Shown here: positions 32,330 through 45,905 of the stretch, piece after piece
Layout of the letters: every line of letters begins with the position of its first letter
Position numbering within the stretch: the first letter of the stretch is position 1
Origin: Astragalus membranaceus
Taxonomy: Eukaryota > Streptophyta > Magnoliopsida > Fabales > Fabaceae
Reading direction: 5' to 3'
DNA: 64,000 bases
NCBI GenBank assembly: GCA_039519185.1
Contig: CM076849.1
Coordinates: forward strand, 67,574,784-67,638,783
Program-made: the position numbers and the translations under genes
The notes under the pieces: generated by a model
What the model was told of the DNA's origin: nothing
The model's input: the letters and a program-made list of their open reading frames with translations, nothing else
Databases searched by the model: none

Positions 32330-34045
32330 GCTCTATTTTTTAAAATTACGTAGTAATTATGAAATTGATTAAGCATTATTGCTTAGATAACTGAAAAGTG
32401 TTCATGAAATTCCCTAATTAGATCATCAATTGGGGGACAAATATTATACTATTTTTATCACATGGTGTAACTCTAGATCAACCCTTTTCGAAAATATGAT
32501 GGATTTGTTGAGACGATGTAAATTAATGGTAGAAATACGGGTAGTGAAGAGCATGTGTACCCGTGAATGATCTCTTTTATTCGGTAGTGAAGCCTTCCAT
32601 AGACAATTGGGCATAAAGCTCCAAAGTTGAGTGGGTTAGGTTTTCCCTCTGCAGTGCACTCACAGAGTACTCTTTTTCCTACCCGAGTCTTTTTCCCAAT
32701 GGGTTTTGGCTCAGGGAGGTTTTGAGGAGGCCCTCCCCCTTCTTTTTTCTCTCATTGTAAGGGTTAGGCACCCCTTGTGCTCTTTTCAATGATATTGCTT
32801 ATCGAAAAAAAAAAGCTCCAAAATCGATGTCTATGCTGAAATGTACTTCATTTTGTTCTTCGAGTTTTTGTTAGTTTTAAAACTTATATTCAATGGGTGC
32901 ATTGATAAAAAATTACAATTTTGTGTGCGGTAGATGTCGGTACTGTTTTTGTCATGTATACAAATCATAATTGAAAAATTGGCCGGGAAGAGTATTAATG
33001 AAGTAGATATTTTATAGGGCTTAGAACTGCTAATGGAAAATATTAAGAGACTAAAAGTCAATGATAATTTTTCAAGTTCTAAATAGACTCCGTTTAATAA
33101 AAAATATATTTAATTTAATTAACTAAAAATTGATCTTTAATAAGCCTAATAATTGGTTTGAACCAAGTTAAATTAATTTTTTTTGTGATTAAAAAATTAA
33201 CAAAGATAAATTTTATAGGAAGTGTGACACACGTGTTAAGTTACCAATCTGCATCCCCTTTATTTTTGGGTCAATCAAGAGTTCAACCTTTACTAAATTA
33301 CACATAATAAGCCCCAAAATTGAACCTTCCAATTAGATGCATTTGTTTTTGAAAGAAACCCAGAACCACTTTCATTAATCAGTGGACAAAGGGTGAGCCT
33401 CACCCGTTCTCTGTTCGAAACCCACCCAAAAGTTGCGATTCAGAGAGGAGTGGTGATTTCAGTCAAATCGATTCTGATAAGCGACCTGATTCGATTCGCA
33501 ATTGTACGCTTAGAAGATTACGTGGTAACCTATCAACACCAATCTTCAGAGTTTCTTGCTTCTAACACTTATTCTGTTAAATTTCGCAATCGATCTGTTC
33601 AATAACGATCGAGAGAGGAAAAGGGACAGATCTCCAACACACCAACATCAAACTGGTAAGCGATCTGAAATCTTAAATCTGATTATGTATCTTTAGTTTC
33701 AAATGTTTGCAATCTGTCATTAGTATTCAACGTATTTTGATGTGTATTGATGTGGGCTGAATTCAATTGTAATGGTTGAAGTGATATTGTTAGGGTTGAA
33801 TTCATAGTGTGGGTTGATTTCTTATTATCTGTCTCATACGAATTGTTCCAATCAATTGTGTTGATTAATTTTTATTATTTTTGCCAAATTGTTCTCTTGC
33901 TTGTTGTTTACTCACTTATATTAGAGTTTAACATAGTTCCTAGTAATTGTTCTTTTATCAGATGAAATACTTTTACAAACTTCATTATTGTTTGTAATCA
34001 TCATTATATCACGACTTATTTGAAATCTTTCTTATAATGTGTTAA
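32330..34045. other. Helitron interior without a recognised gene
   Basis: 1.7 kb of AT-rich sequence. A plus-strand frame at 33393-33605 has no family features. The stretch 33300-33660 is less AT-rich and looks like transcribed leader, possibly the 3' part of another captured gene, but I cannot assign it. Confidence 0.4.
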
Positions 34046-34049
34046 TCTA

Positions 34050-35026
34050 TAATTTGATGCTGAATTTTGCCTTCCTATGATCTTCCCAAAAGAGAAGCAC
34101 AATAACAGTGTTGGCAGCCTCTCCAGATGAAACAAAGGAAGTCATTTGCTCCACAAAACTTCCAAAGAGGGTCACATTGAAACGGCACCTAATTAAGAAA
34201 CAATGTATGAATAAGTTATCCAAGGCAGTATTCGTATTAAGATAATAACAACAATAGAACTCACCCTCTATTATCCAACTCAATGGTGATGAGAGTGGAC
34301 TTCTTATTATTTCTATAGTATTCTTTTGTGGCGGTGATACCAGTTAATACACTAGCAATATTTGCATAGGGAAATATATTTATAACAGTGGTATGATGTA
34401 AATTTTAGCAAATAAAATAGAGTATAAAAAGTTTAAATCCCCATCAAAACTCTAAATCATGAAACCTATTAAGTATTCCTCTGGAAATACTGCCTGGAAA
34501 TAGTCTGCAGGTCGGGTAAAGGTGTAGGTGGGTATTGGCACCGATTCATTTGATGCTTGCAGAATCTTTGTTTCGAATTCAAAATTCAGCTTGAACTCGT
34601 GCCTTGCGGCACGATAATCACCCAGATTTTGAACAACTTCAAACTTTGAAACATAGTATACGAATCTGTCATTGATGTTTTTATCATGCTTGTAGATAAA
34701 CTGCCTTTTAATGTGTGCTTGTAGTTTAGTTCCCTACAACTATAACAAATAGCAAAGTTAGTACATTATGGGATAGGCATCGATGTTATTTGTAAAAAGA
34801 GAACAAACAACATGAAGACAGGTGTATTTGGAAATGACACACGCACTTCAGAATCAACCAAGACTAACTCAACAGACATTGGGAGCTTTGACCATTTATC
34901 ACCAGGGACACGCCATTTTCTCAAAACCCTAACTAAAATAGAACCATTCCCATGATTAGGACCAACAACAGATAGGAAGTCGAATTTTTTGTGGAGGGGG
35001 GTGAGTGATTTTTGATGTGATGCCAT
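34050..35026 (-). pseudogene. RPA70 (RPA1)-like fragment carried by the Helitron
   Basis: Probable exons on the minus strand: 35026-34853 (start MASHQKSLTPLHKKFDFLSV, then RVLRKWRVPG and VELVLVDSE, the first OB fold), about 34739-34440 (GTKLQAHIKRQFIYKHDKNI, then FVYYVSKFEV and YTFTRPADYF) and about 34198-34055 (RCRFNVTLFGSFVEQM, ending with IVLLFWEDHRKAKFS, second OB fold). Host RPA70 binds single-stranded DNA in replication and repair. The protein here ends after the second fold and lacks the C-terminal zinc-ribbon domain. Such RPA-like genes are common passengers in plant Helitrons. The join between the second and third exons is uncertain and may contain a stop. Confidence 0.65.
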
Positions 35027-35939
35027 TGGGTGACTGTGTGTAAAGTCTAAACTTGACAGTGTGTATTATGTAATTGATAGGTGTGGAGACTGAGAATAGT
35101 TGCACCCATATTTATAGTACAATTTTATTTGGGTGCTAATTATCGTTTAGAGGAATAATTGGGTACTAATTCAGTTGTTATTTTTTTTTCATAATTGTTA
35201 TTCCCATTGATTTAGTAATGAGCTGGCATTCCCAGGTTCATTGTAATGCGTATTCATTGCGTAATAATGTATATGGCAGAAGATGAGTCAATGAAATGAA
35301 TTTGTAATGAATTGGGATTTCAAATTTGAATTATTTCCAATTCAACTTCATTTGTGTCATTAATTTAATGCAGGTCGTATGGTGTATGAGGATATGAAGG
35401 CATGAATTAAGGTCATCTTTGAAATATGCAATGAAATGAATTGGCTTTTCCAATGTGTGCTGGATATTAAAGGGAGATTATGTTGCCGAATGTAAGGGCC
35501 GATAATTATGCAGGTTTTTAGAATTTCAAGTTAAGCGCTGAGTCATCCAAGTGTGTATACATGTTTTCACAAATTAAGCTGGCATTCCCAGATTTCTTGT
35601 AAATCGAGTTGATGTCGTATTAATGTATATGACAGGAAATTAAGCTGGCATCCCATATAAATTTTTCCTTTTTGGTTTTGTGTATCATGAGTAGTAGGTA
35701 TATGGTTTGATTAAGGCATTGATATTTGAAGATACAAAATGCTATGGAAATAAGAATATGCGTCAATTCCTTGAAATTATAATGAATTGTAGTTCCAAAA
35801 TTGAAATGAAGGCGTAAACTCAGGTGACATTTCAAATATGCAATGAATAATTTACGGTTACAATGTGTGCTGGCTATTAAAGTGACATTATGATTCATAA
35901 TTTAATGGCCGAAAAATAATCAGTTTCTTAAAGCTTTCA

Positions 35940-36068
35940 TTTGAGAAGTGGTTTCCAACAAACTTCCCACAAAATCGAACAAAATGTATTTTAACTAAAA
36001 AAACGATTATACATTGTAAGGGGAAAATGAAAGCTGTTTCTACCTTTATTTCGGTTTGATAAAATATA
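35940..36068. repeat. Right 129-bp direct repeat flanking the Helitron-derived insert
   Basis: Partner of 32167-32295. It runs straight on into sequence shared with copies B and C (TATGCTTCCTCTTTATAATGG), showing that the right side is the undisturbed continuation of the target. Confidence 0.9.
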
Positions 36069-36315
36069 TATGCTTCCTCTTTATAATGGTAGAAATTTTT
36101 AAAAGTCTTAATACGGCTCATTTATATTAGGTAGTCATACTAATATTCATTATACTATGAGGGAGTATAATGAATAAGTTTGATCTACTATGTTGATTCT
36201 TGAGATGTACATTTTTAACATGTATCACATATAAACAATACAAACCTTAGGTATACAATTTTTAGAAGATATAACATCATGCAAGTTTATTTCTATTAAT
36301 TCTTTCAAGACATCC

Positions 36316-38177
36316 TCAGTGTTGAGTTTGGGCATCCCATAGTTGATCATGGTACGTTGGCAAAGTATGAATGGGTTGACTAGTATTCTTGTAGAGTCCA
36401 AGCCCCTCACTAAAAGTACTAGTCTCATTGTCATTGGAGGACTCAGTTGAAGGCCCCTTAGAGGCAGGATTAGTTGGAGTCACAGAAGCACCAATAGTTA
36501 ATATTTGGGATGATGGTGTTGAAGAAGGCCCAAATTTCAGGTTATTTGAGCTGGACTTCTTTCCATCCACAATAAAACTACCCACAACAACCTGTTAATG
36601 ATTTTAAAAAGTCACAAAAGTGGTCCAACAGAGTTTGGTCAGTCCTTCCTGCAGAACTTAACATACACAACGTGCTTTAAGTACATCAATAAAGGCTAAA
36701 GGGAAATTACATCCTAGGTCCTTTTCTTAAAATTCAATATAAATTGTCTACCATGCAGTTGAGAGCAATACCTGTACTGTGGATGCTGCAGTAAGCTTTC
36801 CAACAAGTTCGCCTCCCACGGTTATTCCATCTAAACCTCCTAGAGACACCATCAACTTACTCATGCCAGTACGACCACTATTGTTTTCAGGTTGCTGGAA
36901 AGAACCTGACAGGGATATAAGTGTATAACAGCTCTGCAATGATATAACCACACAACTATATAACCATATACTTCCAATATTTCACATTAAGAAGATAATA
37001 TTACTCGAGTAGCAACATAATACAAGAAACAAGAATGGTGAAGATTAAAAATAGGACAAAATTAAACAACAAAAAATAGAAAAATGTACATTTTGATTTC
37101 AACCAAAAGGGTACTATTAAATAGAACAAAATGGAACCGCTCCATTCCACACATTAAGTATGTATGTATGTACGTCAAGCAATCACATATTACATCAAAT
37201 CTCTCCCAATTAGTATGGTAAAAACGAAAGTTTTTATACACGGTGGGTAAATGAACCCTGAATGTAATCTAAAAGGGTGTATAAAGTACCTTTAATGTGA
37301 CAGAACCTTGTACGTCTGTCGGATGTTGAAGTGTGACATATCTGACTGTACCATTAGCAGACAAAATGATAACACTCCTACCTCCTTGCTCACAAAAGGC
37401 CTTAATTTTTGCAGCAACGTCCTTCGAACAAGATAAACATACTAGTAAGAATAACTGTTTACTGTCAGTAACCCCATCAACAAAGACTTCAACAACAACA
37501 AAGTCATAAACCCGCCCTTTTTAGTACAACCAGAATATATATTAACATTATAATTTATAAATTAACCAAACTAATCATTAAACAACAGCATTCATATATT
37601 GGAGTATGGGAGAGCTCTATCGAGCGAGCATACCTCGCCAGGTTCAATAAAGAATACATGGGGGGTAAAATTAGCAGCAACAGGACCTCCTGAGCAATGA
37701 ACAAATAGATATTATGAAACCAATGAAATGATAGCAAAAGAATGTAAAGATAGAGGTTGGAATAATTGAAAAGGTACCAAGTGCGCCGAGTTTCTTATTT
37801 CTAGAGCCAGGTGGCCTTCCCCTTCCTCTACTTTTTTTGAAGGAAGCAGAAGTAGGGGGCATATGAGTTGAGGCTAAGCCCAAAGAAGTGTCACCATCTG
37901 ATGGTGAGTGCTTTCGTGGCCTTCCTCTCTTCCTTTTGATGAATTCAGAGGCCACAACATAGGGTTTCAAGGTGTCATTGTTGATGTCATTGTTGTTTTT
38001 GTTGTTGTTGTTGTTGTTACAGTAAGGGTCGGAATGGGGGAGAAGGTTGTTGTTGTTGAAGAGAGGGAATCGAGCGGTGTTAGGTATCATCATGGAGGGT
38101 GTGAAGGTGTTGGGTAATATATTGGGGCCCACCATCATCATGTTTGGTGGATACGGTTGCAGATCCCTAAACTCCAT
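36316..38177 (-). CDS. AHL: AT-hook motif nuclear-localized (AHL) protein, copy A, five exons
   Basis: Exons: 38177-37778, 37689-37634, 37421-37290, 36933-36772, 36591-36316; all GT..AG and in frame, 1,026 nt, 341 residues. An Asn-rich N-terminus (residues 41-68) precedes two AT hooks, KRKRGRPRK (81-89) and RGRGRPPGSRNKK (117-129). The PPC/DUF296 domain follows: GPVAANFTPHVFFIEPGEDV, AAKIKAFCEQGGRSVIILSANG, SLSGSF, LTAASTVQVVVGSF. A Ser/Thr-rich tail ends in QTQH. The AT hooks bind the minor groove of AT-rich DNA and PPC trimerises; AHL proteins act in the nucleus at matrix attachment regions in development and hormone responses. The stop codon lies only 9 bp from a 403-bp deletion relative to copy C, so its 3' UTR differs. 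PPC residues agree with the family better than in copy C. Confidence 0.92.
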
Positions 38178-39280
38178 GGCAGCGGATTAGGGGAGAAGGA
38201 AATAATGGAAAACTAAAATGCAGTTGGTGAGTTGATGACGACGATGACGAATAGAGAGAGGGGAGATGGGGGTATTTGGGTAGAAAGGATGGTAAAGTAA
38301 ATAAGAGAGTGATTGCGTCAAAAAAAAAAGTGATTGTTGACGCAGGAAGACCCCCCCAAGACCTAAGTCTTATTATATACGGAAAGAACAAGAAACAATG
38401 GGCAGGGTAGGGGACATGAATACATTGAATGCAATATTTGGGTGTTATTAATTTTGGATTTTTATTCAGTTTCTTTTAGGTTTGAATTTGTTTATAAGAT
38501 TTGACTGAATTATATTTTTGATAAGATTTGATTACTTTTCTTTTAGATTTGACTGGATTATTGATCATTTTTGTCTACACATTAATTACGATAAAAATTC
38601 CTTCTATCACATTTGACTCGATTATTGATCATTTTTGTCTACACATTTATTACGATAAAAATTCCTTCTATAACATATTAAATGTTGTTTTAGGGATATT
38701 TGTTTGTATCAATTTACTTGTCACTTTATAATTTTAAGAGAATGTTAACTACTTATTTCCAATAACACTCTTATTAATTAGTATCTCAACTGCTTTATGG
38801 AGTAATGACTATTTTCTATTTTTTTCTTTGAATAATTAACTATTATATCCACCTAACTCCTACTATAGTATTTTAGTCAAATAAACCACTTTCATTTGAA
38901 AAAACATAATAAATGGTTTTCTTAAAACTTGAGGGTAACTTGAAACCACCTATAATTTGAGATTGAGAGAGAAGTTATTTGCATTTATTTTCGTAATTTT
39001 TTTTAAAAATTAAATATTATTTCCATCTCATTTAATTACCTAAAAAAGTCTCTAACTTTTTTGGTATACTATCATAAACTTTAGCATCAAATAAAAGACA
39101 TTAAATAAAGGACATTAAATAAAAGAAACTTTTGAATATACTATCATTAAATAAATGACATCAAAGAATTTTTTTATATATCATTAAATATCATCAAAAG
39201 AGACAAGTTTTGCATATATTTTTTTGGTTACAAGATACATATAGTTAATTATATTCCTCCTTGTATTGCCACTTTGATTC
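38178..39280 (-). promoter_or_regulatory. Upstream region of AHL copy A
   Basis: 1.1 kb of AT-rich sequence shared with copy C (53956-55006) at high identity. The first 220 bp contain CT-rich and GA-rich stretches typical of a 5' UTR. CCCCCCAAGACC and a TATATA sequence at about 38345-38380 are in a plausible core-promoter position. A stretch ending TTTGTCTACACAT(TA)TTACG is duplicated locally in copy A (38563-38600 and 38629-38665) but single in copy C. Confidence 0.45.
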
Positions 39281-39673
39281 TAAGGCTCTGTTTGGTAAAA
39301 AGTAGAAGATAGCAGATGAGGTAACAGATAACAAATGATGTGTTTCGTAAAACTATTGGTTGAACTAAATGATAAAATAAAATCACATAAGAGTTAGGGA
39401 TTTAAAATTATTTAACTTATTTATTGAGAGTAGAGAAAGAATGTAAGAAAAATAATGAGGGTAAAAATGGCAAAAAAAGTAAGACATTATACGCTATAAG
39501 TAGTGTTTGAAAAAACGCTACTTGAAGTAGAGTTACTTGAGGTAGTGTTTGAAAAAACACTAAACGCTATCTAAAAAATGTTAAACACTAGTGCTTACCA
39601 AACACACCTATTTGTCATCTATTAGTCAAATCCATTATCCGCTAACGAGCGGAACTTGTCAAACAAAGCCTAA
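39281..39673. mobile_element. PIF/Harbinger-type (Tourist) MITE, copy A
   Basis: The element 39284-39670 starts GGCTCTGTTTGG and ends CAAACAAAGCC (imperfect terminal inverted repeats) and is flanked by TAA on both sides (39281-39283, 39671-39673), the Harbinger target pattern. Repeats of AGTAGTGTTTGAAAAAAC occur inside. Copy C carries the same insertion (55010-55397), so it predates the segmental duplication. Confidence 0.7.
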
Positions 39674-39791
39674 ATGAAATGATATAATTCATTTTCCCTA
39701 AAAAAATATACATATAGTTTTGCTTATGTTATTTACATCTTACTATTCTCTCTCGTTTTGAATATAAATAAAAAATGTATGATTAGTGGTA

Positions 39792-41076
39792 TCAAATATA
39801 GGCTAAATAGCACTTTTGGTCCTTTATCATTGTTCCAGATATCACTTTGGTCCTTTATCTTTTTTTTTGTCCGTTTTGGTCCCTCATGTTTCGTTTTTGT
39901 TTCATTTTGGTCCCTCACGTTAGTTTTGACTAACGGACGCCACGCTGGCAGTTAACTGCTGACTTGGCGTCTCAAATTCATTAATTGACGTGGCAAAAAT
40001 TAATATTAATTAAATCAATTAAAACATTAAAACAATTAATTCAATTAAAACAATTAAAAAAATAAAACATAAACGTTTTCTTCAACCCAGATCTCTCACC
40101 GTCGCATCTCCCACCACCGTCGCCACCCTCCCACCACCGTCGCCACCCTCTCTCACCGTCGCATACTTACCCAGATCTTCTTCAACCCAGATCTTCGTTT
40201 TCTGTTCTGTTTCTCTCTCACCGTCGCATCTCCCTCTCTCGTTTTCTCTCACCACCGTCTCTCTCCCTCTCTCACCGTCGCATCTCCTTATCTCGTTCAA
40301 CCCAGATCCCTCACTCGTTCAACCCAGATCTCTCACCACCGTTTCTCTCCCTCTCTCACCGTCGCATCTCCCTCTCTCGTTCAGCCCAGATCCCTCTCTC
40401 GTTCAACCCAGATCTCTCACCAGATGCAACGTTTCTATAAGATCATTAGGGGTGATTTAGGGATCTGTGAAGAAGATGCAACGTTTCTGTGAACCCATAT
40501 GCAACTTTTCTGTGATGAACCAGTGAGAGAGAATAGGAGCGCAGAGAGCTGAGAGAGGAGAAGAGGAGCGCAGAGAGCTGAGAGAGGAGCGCAGAGAGTT
40601 GAGAGAGAAGCGTAGAGAGCAGAAGGGAATTCGCGATGAAGGAGAGCAGAAGGAACAGCGATGAAGGAGACAAGAAGGGAACAGCGATCTGAAACAAAAC
40701 GTTAATTGCAAAACAGTGGTGGGAGGGTGGCGACGGTGAGAGAGGGAGAGAGACGGTGGTGAGAGATCTGGGCATGAAGGAGAAGAAGAAGCTAAATATG
40801 AAATTAATTAGTTTTTAGTTTTAATATTTTATTAAAAAATAATGATGTGGCAAGCCTATGTCAGCTAATAAATGCCACGTCAATTAATGAATTTGAGACG
40901 CCACGTCAGCAGTTAACTGCCAGCGTGGCGTCCGTTAGTCAAAACTAACGTGAGGGACTAAAATGTAACAAAAACGAAACATGAGGGACCAAAACGGACC
41001 AAAAAAAAGATAAATGACCAAAGTGAAATCTGGAGCAAAGATAAAGGACCAAAAGTGCTATTTAGCCTCAAATATA
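39792..41076. mobile_element. Foldback Mutator-like element (TIR-MULE), non-autonomous
   Basis: The element is 39801-41067 with a perfect 9-bp duplication TCAAATATA at 39792-39800 and 41068-41076. The inverted repeats exceed 200 bp, beginning GGCTAAATAGCACTTTTGG. The 9-bp duplication and long terminal repeats identify a Mutator-like element. The interior (40083-40790) consists of imperfect repeats of CCCAGATCTCTCACC and CACCGTCGCATCTCC and an AG-rich part, unlike the AT-rich surroundings; it may be captured host sequence. No transposase is present. Confidence 0.9.
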
Positions 41077-41207
41077 AGTAGACGTTAACTACTTCTATCA
41101 TTTTTAATGTTATTATTCCTAAAATATCATTCTGTTAATTTAGATTTTATTTGCAAATAATTATTTTATTCTCATGGAACATTATAGGGACAATCTGGGA
41201 AGTACAA

Positions 41208-42261
41208 TTATATTTTGGCAAAATCACTCTATGAGGTCCCTTAACTAAATTTAAAGTTTTGATTTAGTCCTTTCATTTTTTTCGAATTCATTTATGTTTA
41301 AGAACGTGTACGACTTTGCCCTTTTTTTAATTTCCGTCTAACTTCGTTAAAAAAATGTCCACGTGATTGTTATAATGCTGATGTGGGTATGATGGTGTTG
41401 ACATCGCAATTCCAAATGTATTTTTAATTTTTAATTCAATTTTTCATTAAAAATTTCCAAATTAAAATTAATTTAAAATAATCAACATCTTCCTCTACAA
41501 CTGCCCAAAAAATTCAAGATCCGAAACTTAAAAAACCAAGCACGTGGACGTGAATACTTTCGGTTGGGGAGTTGTGTAGAAGATGAACATACTTGTCATT
41601 GAGATTTGCGAACTTGTTAGGCGAACTCATTGTTAGGTAGCTTCTGCAGATTTTGCAGTTACACCCACAGCCTTATCCTAAACATGAATATTGTTGGTTA
41701 ATAAGTGTCTGTATCCTCTCCATTTGGAGAGGAAATGTCATGCTATTATGCTAAACATTTTAAATGCCATATTAACAAATAACCACTCATCTGGTTAGGT
41801 TTGTTAATCACATTTTGAAACCAAATTTTCTCCTTGGATGGCCTTATGTAACTCTACCATGGAGTAGAGTTTCTGAAATTCACCACTCTTAACACCAGCA
41901 ACATAAATAATCGCCTTTTGGGTTTCTGGGTTTATCAATTTCTAATTCCAGATTTGGAATTTTGCTGGACATAAATGATGATTTTAAAATAATTTTATTT
42001 GGGTATTTTATTTTTAATAAGTAAATAAATTAAATAAATTAAAATTCTATGTGGACATGATAGTACTGTTAAGCCCATATCAGCATTTCAATAGCCACGT
42101 GGACTTTTTTTAAATTGAGTTAAATGGAAACTTAAAAAAAGGGCAACACCGTTTACATTTTGAAACATAAAGGACAAATCCAAAAAAAATAAAATAAATG
42201 ACTAAATCGAAACTTTAAATTAAGTAAAGTGACCTCGAGAGTAATTTTTGCCCTACATTTT
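41208..42261. mobile_element. Second foldback Mutator-like element
   Basis: The element is 41217-42252. Its ends read GGCAAAATCACTCTATGAGG on the left and the inverted counterpart on the right with about 80 percent identity over more than 50 bp. It is flanked by 9 bp, TTATATTTT (41208-41216) and CTACATTTT (42253-42261), 7 of 9 identical. The interior has no recognisable gene. It is older than the element to its left, judging by the divergence of its ends and target duplication. Confidence 0.75.
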
Positions 42262-42403
42262 TATTGTTTTGAGAAACTTAAATGAGACTAACAACTTTTC
42301 TAAAAAAATGTGAAACAATTTTTTGTTTTGCTTATATATGAAGTCAGGGGTAGTACTTTGTAAAAAAAATATAAGCAAAACTAATTAACTACTTGCACAT
42401 TTA

Positions 42404-43663
<1,260 letters not shown>

Positions 43664-43880
43664 TTATTTGCACGTATTTTTGTAAATTCCATTTAAAGTT
43701 CAATTTCCTTACCTAAATTATCCAACATGACATTTACTATGTGTTTGTATGAAGTTGGGATGCGGAAAATGTTAACTTTGAAAACTTAGATGCACGTATG
43801 ACTGGATTCACCGTGAAAATAGCTATAGGATTATTTTTGTTGGCTTTAAGGCATGTTTGGATCGGTTTATTTGGGCTTAT

Positions 43881-44328
43881 CACTACAAAAAAATAGGTTA
43901 TTACCGATAGTCATTTCCATTGCAAACCATTGCACGTGTAATGACTACCGACGGCCAAATCTATCGGTAATCGACAAGTGGGTTAAATTTTTTATTTTTT
44001 TAAAACCTGCTTATTTATATTTTTATATCATTATTAGTAAATTATAATATGTAAAATAAATAAAACAATTTTATATAAAAATTCTGAGAAAAATTAAAGA
44101 AAATGAGAAATGTCATCAAATAATATGAAATGTCATAATAGTACAAAAAGTCCTAATAGGGGCATCATGGGAATCAGAGTCAGAGTGAGAGGTCTCAGAT
44201 CGCTACTCTGACTATGGAGCTCTCTGACGCATTTTCCTATACAGCTTTAGCATCTTCGCTGCTGACGATGCATCCTCTCAATGTCCTCCTACAAGGTCCT
44301 GATCGTCTGATCCTGAGCATGCAGCAAA
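43881..44328. mobile_element. Truncated CACTA fragment
   Basis: A left terminus CACTACAAAAAAATAGG at 43881 is followed by subterminal ACCGATAGTCATT / AATGACTACCGACGG repeats. At 44170-44328 the minus strand reads a coiled-coil fragment (AQDQTIRTL, EDIERMHRQQRR) interrupted by stops, resembling the C-terminus of CACTA second proteins. No right terminus is present; the sequence passes into LTR of element 1 at 44329. The last 120 bp recur at the start of copy C. Confidence 0.55.
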
Positions 44329-45007
44329 GATTGAAACACAAACATCATAACGTTATATTAACCATACTAAAGAGTCATTACAAAGCTTAAAACAATCCAA
44401 CTACTAAGTGTTTAGCTCATGATGAGCATCATCAACACAATACAAACTGAAAAGCTCATATTACCGAAAATGAAAAGAAGAAACAAGGTTGCAAAAGATG
44501 TACTTAGTGGACTCCTTCTCATGAGACGGGTAGATGACGCTATAGCACAACTACACAACGTTGGAAATGAAGATCTTCTCTTGAAAAATGAAAGCTTGAA
44601 GTGGAGGATTAATGGAGGAGAAGGGTGTCAAGTTTTTTCTCTCCAAAAACTCTCTCCTTTTCGAAATCTATGTTGTGAGAAAGAAGAAGTGAGATATCTT
44701 TGTTTATTCTCCATAAAATAGCTTTCCAAAAAGGTGACTATGACAGTTCTCACCAACTAAAGTGATCTTCCAACAGCAAATGGACAAGTGTCCCTATAAA
44801 GCCTTTTAGTTGGTGGATTCAGCAGCAAGTATATCCCTTAAATATGGCCTGAAGTGACATAAACCTTGAGCTCCAAAATTGTCCAGTTGGCCCACCGTCA
44901 TATAGCGCTTAACACGGTAACACTTAACATAAACATTAAAACAAAGGCACCAAATGTGTCAAATGATAACAAATTATCTCCTAACCCTTCTTTTACACTT
45001 CTTAACA
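44329..45007 (-). repeat. Truncated LTR of element 1, copy B
   Basis: Corresponds to 29977-30651 and begins at AAAGATTGAAACACAAAC, the same breakpoint as in copy C. Plus-strand frames such as 44419-44721 are LTR sequence, not genes. Confidence 0.88.
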
Positions 45008-45044
45008 CATATTTACATACTTAACCACATAATTACTTAAGAAC

Positions 45045-45560
45045 TCACATTAACTTAAGCCTAAAGAATATAAATAACTCATATAAATATGAGTTATCAG
45101 TAAGCAACTCATATGTGTGAAGACCACACCTAACATTCACACGCCAACCCCTATGATGTATTGTACAAGTAGCTCTCAATGTAAACGGACAGCTTCTTTT
45201 CTTAGACCCGAAAACTCTAGAATCATTAGACCACCTCCCTTGCTTCTCGCAACAAAAAATAATATTATCTCTAGAACCCCTTTTAACTCCAACTGTGTCA
45301 GATCTTACAATGATAACCACAACTCCAATACGTCTCCCAACCGCTTTAGCCCACTCTTCTACATCCTCGTGTGTAGAAAATATCTACAAAATAGAAAAAA
45401 AAGAAAAATGTTATGTGCTTAATTAATTAAATATCTACCAAAGTTTGATTAAAAAATTAGTATGAAAAATATACCCTCTCTGTCCAGAATGCCTCTGTAG
45501 TGTCTATCACGAAAGGAACAACTGGCGACTCTGTATGCGGGACAATATCTATTTCAAAAT
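45045..45560 (-). pseudogene. FAR1/MULE-type transposase fragment, copy B
   Basis: Same two-exon fragment as in copy A without the solo LTR: exon about 45560-45474 (ending TTEAFWTER) and exon about 45390-45045 (IFSTHEDVEEWAKAVGRRIG, then CCEKQGRW..CPFTLRA..CGLHTYEL). The His of the last motif is changed to Tyr here (HTYEL). It stops at the LTR. Confidence 0.65.
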
Positions 45561-45589
45561 AGAATAACAGTTATACATAAATTAATTTT

Positions 45590-45905
45590 TTAAAAAAAAA
45601 TTGGATTTACGTACCTCAAACGTAAATCCGCTTTGTATTTTCAAAATCGGATATACCCCTATCCAGGTAAATCGATTCATTAAAATATTTAAGCGGAATT
45701 ATGTTTGGGGTACGTAAATCCGATTGCGCATCGAATTTAGCTATATCCGCCAGGAAAAAAATTCGCTTTCTATACTGAAATAAATGGTCAAATCGGATTT
45801 ATCTGTCAGTTTGATACATTCGATTTGACTTATGCGTGGGTATTTATTACATATTTAAAGCTAATCGAATTTACCTTACATTTAGGTAAATCGGATTACC
45901 AGATA
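45590..45905. repeat. Cluster of CGGATTTA palindromes, copy B
   Basis: Same array as at 31700-32060 with several point changes that weaken individual palindromes. Confidence 0.6.

Larger units (their letters stand above)
32296..35939 (-). mobile_element. Helitron-derived insert with an RPA70-like gene
   Basis: Its left border is a Helitron 3' terminus on the minus strand: GCCCGTGC and GCACGGC form a hairpin (about 32308-32325), then a short spacer and CTAG (32299-32296) followed by T. The insert is absent from copies B and C, so both borders are defined by comparison. It carries a replication protein A-like gene on the same strand, as plant Helitrons often do, but no Rep/helicase gene. Internally, AAGCTGGCATTCCCAG-type repeats occur at about 35220, 35578 and 35640. 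The insert is flanked by 129-bp direct repeats, which Helitron transposition does not normally produce. Confidence 0.8.

Noticed and set aside
33393..33605. 70-residue plus-strand frame in the Helitron interior
   Set aside because: No recognisable domain or splice context; orientation opposite to the RPA-like gene.
40446..40775. Leu/Ser-rich minus-strand frames inside the foldback MULE
   Set aside because: Low-complexity AG/CT repeats; no motif and no splice-supported continuation.
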